12,721 bases of DNA from an uncultured beta proteobacterium (lineage in GTDB: Bacteria; Pseudomonadota; Gammaproteobacteria; Burkholderiales; Rhodocyclaceae). The DNA is taken from NCBI GenBank assembly GCA_903930395.1, contig CAIYYE010000135.1:1-12721 (forward strand). The letters are read 5' to 3'. A model generated the notes under the pieces. That model did no database searches, was not told the DNA's origin, and saw only the letters and a list, made by a program, of their open reading frames with translations. The position numbers and the translations under genes are program-made. Below are positions 1 to 5,096 of the stretch, in pieces (the stretch's first letter is position 1; every line of letters starts with the position of its first letter).

Positions 1-1748
1 ATCGAAACGCCGTTGATCTTGGCGTTCGGGTGGCGCTTCTGCACGGTGTCGATAATGTCGTGATAGGCGTTGCGGACGGCCGGCGCATTCTGGATGTTGA
101 GGCGAACGCCGCCGGCATCCGACTTGTGCGTGAGGTCGGGCGAATCGACCTTCATGGCGATCGGGAAACCGATCTGCTCGGCCAGCAGCAGTGCTTCGGT
201 CGCCGTGCGGGCGACCATGGTCTGGGCAACCGGTACCTTGAAGGCACGCAGGATCGCCTTCGATTCCATTTCCGAAAGCACCTTGCGCCGTTCGGCGAGC
301 AGCGCCTCGATCAGCATCTTGGCGCCTTCGGCTTCCGGCCGACCATGCTGGCGGGTCGGTTCCGGCGTCTGGAGCAGGAGCTTCTGGTTTCGGTAGTACT
401 TGGAAATGTGGTGGAACAGCTCGATGGCCGTTTCCGGCATGCGGAAGGCCGGGATGCCGGCGGATTCGAGCAGGTTGCGCGCCTCGCGCACCTGTTCCTC
501 GCCCATCCAGCAGCAGATCAGCGAGCGGTTCAGGGTGTCGGCGACTTCGATGATGGCCTGGGCGACGGCCAGCGGGTCGGTCATCGCCTGCGGCGAGAGC
601 ATGACCAGGGTGCTGTCGACGTTGGGGTCATGGGTGACCGCCATGATCGCTTCGCGATAGCGCTCGGGTGTGGCGTCGCCGCCGATGTCGATGGGGTTGC
701 TGTGCGACCAGTTGGTGGGCAGCGCCTTGTTGAGCACGGCCATGGTTTCGTTGGACAGTTCAGCCAGCGGAATGCCCATGTCGCCGGCCCGGTCGGCGGC
801 CATGGCGCCCGGCCCGCCGCCGTTGGTGATGATGGCAAGACGGTTGCCGAGGGGGCGGAACTTGGAGGCCAGCGCCTTGGCGGCGTAGAAAAGCTGGCCG
901 ACGTTCTGGACGCGGACCACACCGGCGCGGCGCACGGCGGCGTCGAACACGGTGTCGGAGACGGCGGCCATGCCGGAGTGGGTGGCGGCAGCGGCCGAAC
1001 CGGCGGCGTGGCGGCCGGCCTTGAGCAGGATGATCGGCTTGATGCGGGCGGCCGAACGCAGGGCGCTCATGAAGCGGCGGGCGTTGCGGATGCCTTCGAC
1101 GTACATCAGGATGTAGTGGGTGCGGCTGTCGTAGATCAGGTAGTCGAGGATTTCGCCGAAATCGACGTCGGCCGTCATGCCGATGGAGATGACCGACGAG
1201 AAACCGACATCGTTGGCCTTGGCCCAGTCGAGCACGGCCGAGCACATGGCGCCGGATTGCGAGACGAGGGCAAGATTACCCGGCTTGGCAGTGATCTTGG
1301 TGAAAGTGGCGTTGAGGCCCAGATCCGGGCGGATGATGCCCAGGCAGTTGGGGCCGAGGATGCGCACGTTGTAGGACCGGGCAATCTCCATGACCTTGCG
1401 TTCGAGCGCGGCGCCGATATGGCCAGCCTCGGAAAAGCCGGAGGCGATAACGATGACGTTGCGGACGCCCGAGCGGCCACACTGTTCGATCAGTTGCGGG
1501 ACGGTTTGCGGCCGGGTGCAGATGACCGCCATTTCGACGCGGGCGCCGATTTCTTCAATCGACTTGTAGGACTGCTGGCCCTGTATCGTTTCGTGCTTGG
1601 GGTTGATGGCGTACAGACGCCCCTTGTAACCCGAGCCGAGGATGTTCTTGAAGATGATGTTGCCGACCGAGTTTTCGCGGTCTGATGCACCAATGACTGC
1701 GACCGATTTCGGCTCGAAAAGCGAGGTTAAATAGTGCTGTTCCAACAT
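1..1748 (-). CDS. NDP-forming acyl-CoA synthetase-like protein (acetate--CoA ligase/Pat family), 3' end outside window
   Basis: The reading frame is open from the ATG at 1748 to the window edge, giving 582 residues with no stop; the C-terminus is missing. Residues about 8-140 form a CoA-binding Rossmann domain (SVAVIGAS at 15-22). Residues about 150-460 resemble the succinyl-CoA ligase-type domains, with H257 in ATHSG at the place of the phosphorylated histidine of ADP-forming acetyl-CoA synthetases. From about 485 an ATP-grasp domain begins, with the HKSD-GGVRL motif at 541-550. The family makes acyl-CoA and ADP from acyl acid, CoA and ATP, or runs the reverse. In many proteobacteria it is fused to a C-terminal GNAT domain and acts as a protein lysine acetyltransferase (Pat/YfiQ), with synthetase activity often lost. 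Which applies here cannot be told, because the end is cut off. The start is supported by AAGGGG six bases upstream. It is a cytoplasmic protein with no membrane segments. Confidence 0.88.
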   Translation of the reverse strand, partial: MLEQHYLTSLFEPKSVAVIGASDRENSVGNIIFKNILGSGYKGRLYAINPKHETIQGQQSYKSIEEIGARVEMAVICTRPQTVPQLIEQCGRSGVRNVIVIASGFSEAGHIGAALERKVMEIARSYNVRILGPNCLGIIRPDLGLNATFTKITAKPGNLALVSQSGAMCSAVLDWAKANDVGFSSVISIGMTADVDFGEILDYLIYDSRTHYILMYVEGIRNARRFMSALRSAARIKPIILLKAGRHAAGSAAAATHSGMAAVSDTVFDAAVRRAGVVRVQNVGQLFYAAKALASKFRPLGNRLAIITNGGGPGAMAADRAGDMGIPLAELSNETMAVLNKALPTNWSHSNPIDIGGDATPERYREAIMAVTHDPNVDSTLVMLSPQAMTDPLAVAQAIIEVADTLNRSLICCWMGEEQVREARNLLESAGIPAFRMPETAIELFHHISKYYRNQKLLLQTPEPTRQHGRPEAEGAKMLIEALLAERRKVLSEMESKAILRAFKVPVAQTMVARTATEALLLAEQIGFPIAMKVDSPDLTHKSDAGGVRLNIQNAPAVRNAYHDIIDTVQKRHPNAKINGVS

Positions 1749-1754
1749 GGTGAA

Positions 1755-1760
1755 CCCCTT
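1755..1760 (-). promoter_or_regulatory. Shine-Dalgarno site of the acyl-CoA synthetase-like gene
   Basis: AAGGGG read on the minus strand, six bases before the ATG at 1748. It is one of the few strong ribosome binding sites in this window and fixes the start. Confidence 0.65.
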
Positions 1761-1787
1761 GTCAGTTTATTTTTTGTGCAGTGCGGA

Positions 1788-1816
1788 ATTCTGGCACAAC
1801 GGCCGCCCATTGTCAT
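1788..1816 (-). promoter_or_regulatory. Candidate sigma70 promoter for the acyl-CoA synthetase-like gene
   Basis: On the minus strand, ATGACA (1816-1811, five of six matches to TTGACA) is separated by 17 bases from CAGAAT (1793-1788, four of six matches to TATAAT). Transcription would begin near 1781, leaving a leader of about 32 bases. The site lies in the 88-bp gap after the OsmC-family gene, so the synthetase could be transcribed independently of it. The assignment is by consensus only. Confidence 0.35.
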
Positions 1817-1826
1817 GGACGTTGTG
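1795..1826. repeat. Inverted repeat over the candidate promoter
   Basis: Arms CACAACG (1795-1801) and CGTTGTG (1820-1826) are perfect complements around an 18-base centre. The centre itself contains a smaller dyad, CCAT (1807-1810) and ATGG (1815-1818). The repeat encloses the candidate -35 element. No T-run follows on either strand, so it does not look like an intrinsic terminator. It could be an operator or a structured 3' end of the OsmC-family transcript. Confidence 0.4.
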
Positions 1827-1836
1827 GGGTTATTCG

Positions 1837-2244
1837 CTATGATCCAAGGGCGCTGTCGATGACGAAGGATGACGACAATGCGCGGTGCACCGGGCATTTG
1901 TTGGCGATCTCCAGCAGGCGCTGGCGCTGCTCGGCGGTGAGCGTGCCGTCAAGCGTGATGGTGCGCTCGATACGGTCGCGGGAAACGCCGTCGACCTCGA
2001 TCTTTTCATGGCTGAGTGCGACGCTCACACGGGTCAGTGCAATGCCTTTGCGCTCGGCGTACATGCGCAGGGTGATCGACGTGCAGGCACCGAGGCCGGC
2101 CATGACGTAATCGAAAGGAGCCGGGCCGGCATCGGCGCCGCCCAGGCTGGCCGGTTCGTCGGCGAGCAAATGATGCTGGCCGATGGTGACTGCCTGCTGG
2201 TATCTTCCCTGAGCATTTTCCGCAACGACGACAAATTCCGACAT
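1837..2244 (-). CDS. OsmC-family protein (thiol-dependent peroxidase-like)
   Basis: A 135-residue protein, the usual size for OsmC/Ohr-type proteins. The two family cysteines are visible: C54 in the GACTS context and C117 in the KCPVHR context. The nearby MYAERKG and HEKIE stretches are typical of the YhfA/OsmC-like branch rather than true Ohr. Members form intertwined dimers, and those studied reduce organic hydroperoxides through the cysteine pair. The actual substrate of this branch is not known and is inferred. The start at 2244 is supported by GAGGGAG at 2257-2251 (six-base spacing) and by homology beginning at once; the open frame continues upstream but is not supported. The ATG overlaps, on the opposite strand, the ATG of the methyltransferase gene. 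The next gene on this strand lies 88 bases downstream. Confidence 0.9.
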   Translation of the reverse strand: MSEFVVVAENAQGRYQQAVTIGQHHLLADEPASLGGADAGPAPFDYVMAGLGACTSITLRMYAERKGIALTRVSVALSHEKIEVDGVSRDRIERTITLDGTLTAEQRQRLLEIANKCPVHRALSSSFVIDSALGS

Positions 2245-2782
2245 GACCGACTCCCTCAATGAATTGCCCCGGATCATACCGCCATCCCCCTGGGTCGCGG
2301 TGCATTGCGGGCGGACTGCACCGGGCGGCTGCATCCTCGACCTGGCTTGTGGCAGCGGGCGACATGCACGATTTCTCGCCGGGCTGGGTTTTGCTGTTGT
2401 AGCGGTCGACCGCGATGCCGAGGCGATTGCGACATTGCAGGATGTGCCAGGCATTAGCGCGATGCAGCTCGACCTGGAGGGTGAGGTGTGGCCGCTGGCC
2501 GGCCGCAGCTTCGCCGGCATCGTCGTTACCAACTACCTGTGGCGGCCGCGCCTGCCGGATGTCTTGGCCATGCTGGCGCCAGGTGGCGTGCTGATTTACG
2601 AAACCTTCATGGTGGGCAATGAAGCCTGGGGCAAGCCATCCAGCCCGGCCTTCCTGCTCAGGCCGGGGGAGTTGCGGGAAGTAGTGCAGGCGGCCGGCCT
2701 GTGTGAAATTGCTTTCGCGGAGGGTTACACGGCCAGCCCGAAGCCGGCCGTGCGTCAGGCCATCTGCGCCGTACGTGCCTGA
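2243..2782 (+). CDS. Class I SAM-dependent methyltransferase
   Basis: A 179-residue protein with a compact Rossmann methyltransferase fold. Motif I is ILDLACGSGR at residues 31-40, and the acidic residue binding the SAM ribose is D56 in AVDRD. The post-motif region has VVTNYLWRP, then LAPGGVLIYETF. The target is not evident; the family includes TehB-like small-molecule methyltransferases, and no substrate-specific domain is present. The start is uncertain. The ATG at 2243 has no recognisable ribosome binding site, and a TTG at 2264 is the only other plausible start before the conserved PSPWV at 15-19. Translation may be weak or leaderless. The 3' end overlaps the end of mnmH on the other strand by 28 bases. 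Its promoter would have to lie within the OsmC-family coding region. Confidence 0.82.
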   Translation: MTDSLNELPRIIPPSPWVAVHCGRTAPGGCILDLACGSGRHARFLAGLGFAVVAVDRDAEAIATLQDVPGISAMQLDLEGEVWPLAGRSFAGIVVTNYLWRPRLPDVLAMLAPGGVLIYETFMVGNEAWGKPSSPAFLLRPGELREVVQAAGLCEIAFAEGYTASPKPAVRQAICAVRA

Positions 2783-3816
2783 ACGATGGCGGCGGCCAGT
2801 CGGCTGATGCCGTCCGCCGATAAATCGTCCGTCGCAAAATTGCCTGAATCCTGCATCCCGGTGTAGTTGCGGTCCTGCGAGCGCTGGTAGAGCGGGTCGT
2901 AATGCTGTTCGAGCAGTTCGCCGACGAGGCTTGGCCAGTTGGACTGGCCGATCAGCGTTTTCCAGCGCTCCAGGGTTTCGCGGCTTTGCAGCGTGCGCAG
3001 CGCATCGAGGCGCTGACCGAGGAATTCGGGCTGCGTCAGAAAGTAATCGTAATCCTTGAGCAGGAAGGCAACGCGGGCCTCCAGTGTGGCTTCGACAGCG
3101 ACGCATTCGCCGCCGCGGATGCGGGCGATCATCGCTTCCGGCACATGCAGGTTGCCGATCTTGCGGCTTTCCGCCTCGACATAGATCGGGCGGGCTGGAT
3201 CAAGGTCGGCCAGCGCCTTGAGTAAGGCCGTTTCAAACGCCTTTTGCGACGGCTGCGGTGAATCGGGGAGGACACCAAGGACCGAACCCTTGTGATTGGC
3301 CAGCGCTTCGAGATCGAGGATCTGCTCGCCCAGATTGCCGATGGCTTGCAGGATGCGCGTCTTGGCGCTGCCCGTGGCACCGCCGATGACGATGAAGCGG
3401 AGTTGGCCGGGTAATGCGTCGAGCCGGGCTATGACATGGCTGCGCCAGGCTTTGTAGCCGCCGTCCAGTTGCCCGGTATGCCAGCCGATGGATTTGAAAA
3501 CCGTTGTCATCGAGCCGCTGCGGTCGCCGCCGCGCCAGCAGTAGATCAGCGGCTTCCAGCTTTTCGGGCGGTCGAGGAAGCGCTCCTTGAGGTGTTTGGC
3601 GATGTTTTCGGAGACCAGAGCGGCACCGATCTTCTTCGCCTCGAAGGGCGACACCTGCTTGTAGAGGGTGCCGACCTCGATGCGCTGGGCATCGTCGAGC
3701 ACCGGGCAGTTGATGGCACCGGGGATATGGTCTTCGGCAAACTCGGCCGGCGAGCGGACATCGATGATTTCGTCGTAGGCCGCAATATCGGCCACGGTGG
3801 GGCGGGAAGGCTTCAT
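2755..3816 (-). CDS. mnmH: tRNA 2-selenouridine synthase MnmH (SelU)
   Basis: A 353-residue protein matching the two-domain plan and approximate length of MnmH/SelU. The N-terminal rhodanese domain (about 10-130) carries the catalytic cysteine C93 in YCWRGG, the hallmark of this enzyme. The C-terminal P-loop domain begins at about 140 with GGATGSAKT (145-153). The enzyme uses selenophosphate to replace sulfur in 5-substituted 2-thiouridine at position 34 of tRNA Lys, Glu and Gln, and also performs geranylation of that base. Its presence implies a selD selenophosphate synthetase elsewhere in the genome. The start codon lies 4 bases after the tesA stop, so the two are probably cotranscribed. 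One oddity is that the usual second glycine of the P-loop (GxxxxGKT) is alanine, A151. Confidence 0.93.
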   Translation of the reverse strand: MKPSRPTVADIAAYDEIIDVRSPAEFAEDHIPGAINCPVLDDAQRIEVGTLYKQVSPFEAKKIGAALVSENIAKHLKERFLDRPKSWKPLIYCWRGGDRSGSMTTVFKSIGWHTGQLDGGYKAWRSHVIARLDALPGQLRFIVIGGATGSAKTRILQAIGNLGEQILDLEALANHKGSVLGVLPDSPQPSQKAFETALLKALADLDPARPIYVEAESRKIGNLHVPEAMIARIRGGECVAVEATLEARVAFLLKDYDYFLTQPEFLGQRLDALRTLQSRETLERWKTLIGQSNWPSLVGELLEQHYDPLYQRSQDRNYTGMQDSGNFATDDLSADGISRLAAAIVQARTAQMA

Positions 3817-3820
3817 CCGG

Positions 3821-4423
3821 CTATTTTAACAGGGGTGCCAGGGCCGGCCAGACATGGTCGACGAGCAGCGGCTGGGCTTCGGCCAGCGGGTGCAGGTTGT
3901 CGGCCTGGAAAAGTTGCGGCCGGGCGACGATCGGTTCGAGCAGAAAGTCGATGAGCGGGACTTTCTGTTGCTGGGCAATGCTCTTGAAACTACCGAAGAA
4001 ATCCGTGGCATAGGGCCCGTAATTTGGCGGCAGGCGCATGCCGGCCATGACGACCCGCGCACCGCTGGTCCGGGCAGCGCTGATCATGGCATTGAGGTTG
4101 TCGCGCATCTGGCCGAGGGGCAGGCCGCGCAGGCCGTCATTGGCACCCAGCGCAATGACGACGATGGCTGGCTGGTGGGCCTTGAGTGCCGGGCCGAGGC
4201 GGGAGCGCCCGCCGGCCGTGGTTTCACCAGAGATCGAGAGGTTGGTGACGCTATAATCGAGACGCTTTTCAGCCAGCCGTGTATTGAGCAGCGCCGGCCA
4301 GGCCTGTTCCGGCCGGATGCCGTAGCCGGCCGACAGCGAGTCGCCCATGATCAGGATGGTCCGGGCGGCAAGGGCGGGCGAGGCGGTGAAGAGCAGGGCA
4401 CAGAGGAAGAGAGCGAAGCGCAT
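3821..4423 (-). CDS. tesA: Arylesterase / acyl-CoA thioesterase I-type SGNH hydrolase TesA
   Basis: A 200-residue exported hydrolase. Residues 1-19 are a Sec signal peptide (hydrophobic run FALFLCALLF, then SPALA before the likely cleavage). The SGNH blocks follow in order: GDSLSAGYG with nucleophile S29, G66 in ISGET, N95 in GANDG, and D175/H178 in DNLHP. The E. coli relative TesA is a periplasmic enzyme with thioesterase, lysophospholipase and arylesterase activity; the physiological substrate here is unknown. The start at 4423 is chosen because the signal peptide begins there. No good ribosome binding site is visible. Upstream it faces a YbbA-type ABC ATPase gene on the other strand, an arrangement familiar from E. 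coli tesA-ybbA; here the two ATGs overlap. mnmH follows after 4 bases. Confidence 0.93.
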   Translation of the reverse strand: MRFALFLCALLFTASPALAARTILIMGDSLSAGYGIRPEQAWPALLNTRLAEKRLDYSVTNLSISGETTAGGRSRLGPALKAHQPAIVVIALGANDGLRGLPLGQMRDNLNAMISAARTSGARVVMAGMRLPPNYGPYATDFFGSFKSIAQQQKVPLIDFLLEPIVARPQLFQADNLHPLAEAQPLLVDHVWPALAPLLK

Positions 4424-5096
4424 GGCAGGAAAACCGGTGATTGAGGTAGCGGGGCTGGGCAAGACTGTCGATAACGGCGGCGAGCCACTGACGATTCTGC
4501 AGGATATTTCCTTTTCGGTCATGTCGGGTGAAACGGTGGCCATTGTCGGTGCCTCCGGCTCTGGCAAGTCGACCCTGCTCGGCCTGCTCGCCGGCCTGGA
4601 TACGCCGACGGCGGGCGAGGTGCGGCTCGACGGCCTGTCGCTCAATGCGCTTGACGAGGACCAGCGGGCCAAGTTGCGCGGCCGCCTCCTCGGCTTCGTC
4701 TTCCAGTCCTTCCAGTTGCTGCCTTCCCTCAATGCGCTGGAAAACGTCATGCTGCCGCTTGAACTGGCTGGCGCCGGCAAGCCGGCGGTGGCGGCCGGTG
4801 AATGGCTGGCCCGCGTCGGCCTGGGGCATCGCCTCAGGCATTATCCGAAGCACCTGTCCGGCGGCGAACAGCAGCGCGTCGCGCTGGCCCGCGCCTTTGC
4901 GCCCGATCCGCAACTGGTGCTGGCCGACGAACCGACCGGAAATCTCGACGCGGCGACCGGCCAGCAGGTAATCGACCTCATGTTCGATCTCAATGCCCGG
5001 CAGGGGACAACCTTGTTGCTGGTTACCCACGATGAAGCGATTGCCGCCCGCTGCGGGCGGATTTTGCGTATTCAGTCGGGACGGTTGGCCGGCTAG
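4422..5096 (+). CDS. ybbA: ABC transporter ATP-binding protein, LolD/YbbA type
   Basis: A 224-residue single ABC domain with all motifs intact: Walker A GASGSGKS at 43-50, Q-loop Q95, signature LSGGEQ at 145-150, Walker B ending LVLADE at 165-170, the PTGNLD D-loop region and the switch histidine H203. The MacB/LolD subgroup works with FtsX-type permeases that move lipoproteins or hydrophobic compounds from the inner membrane; YbbA pairs with YbbP. No permease follows here, since the next gene is on the opposite strand and overlaps by 4 bases at a CTAG. The ATPase is therefore an orphan in this window. The open frame extends upstream to 4347, but homology begins at residues 4-10 of the chosen start. 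The ribosome binding site is weak (AAGAGAG, 4407-4413). Confidence 0.9.
   Translation: MAGKPVIEVAGLGKTVDNGGEPLTILQDISFSVMSGETVAIVGASGSGKSTLLGLLAGLDTPTAGEVRLDGLSLNALDEDQRAKLRGRLLGFVFQSFQLLPSLNALENVMLPLELAGAGKPAVAAGEWLARVGLGHRLRHYPKHLSGGEQQRVALARAFAPDPQLVLADEPTGNLDAATGQQVIDLMFDLNARQGTTLLLVTHDEAIAARCGRILRIQSGRLAG

Noticed and set aside
30..1685. 551-codon open frame on the plus strand
   Set aside because: It lies antisense to the acyl-CoA synthetase-like gene, its protein resembles no family, and it is rich in H, G, R and D, as expected from the complement of a high-GC gene.
2245..2532. Upstream extension of the OsmC-family frame
   Set aside because: The strong ribosome binding site and the beginning of family homology both fit the ATG at 2244.
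2006..3106. 366-codon minus-strand open frame
   Set aside because: Runs out of frame through parts of the OsmC-family gene and mnmH and antisense to the methyltransferase; no family resemblance.
4347..4421. Upstream extension of the ABC ATPase frame
   Set aside because: The added 25 residues are basic and unlike the family; homology begins after the methionine at 4422.
4424..4780. Upstream extension of the tesA frame
   Set aside because: The signal peptide begins at 4423; the extension is antisense to the ABC ATPase and has no signal for export.
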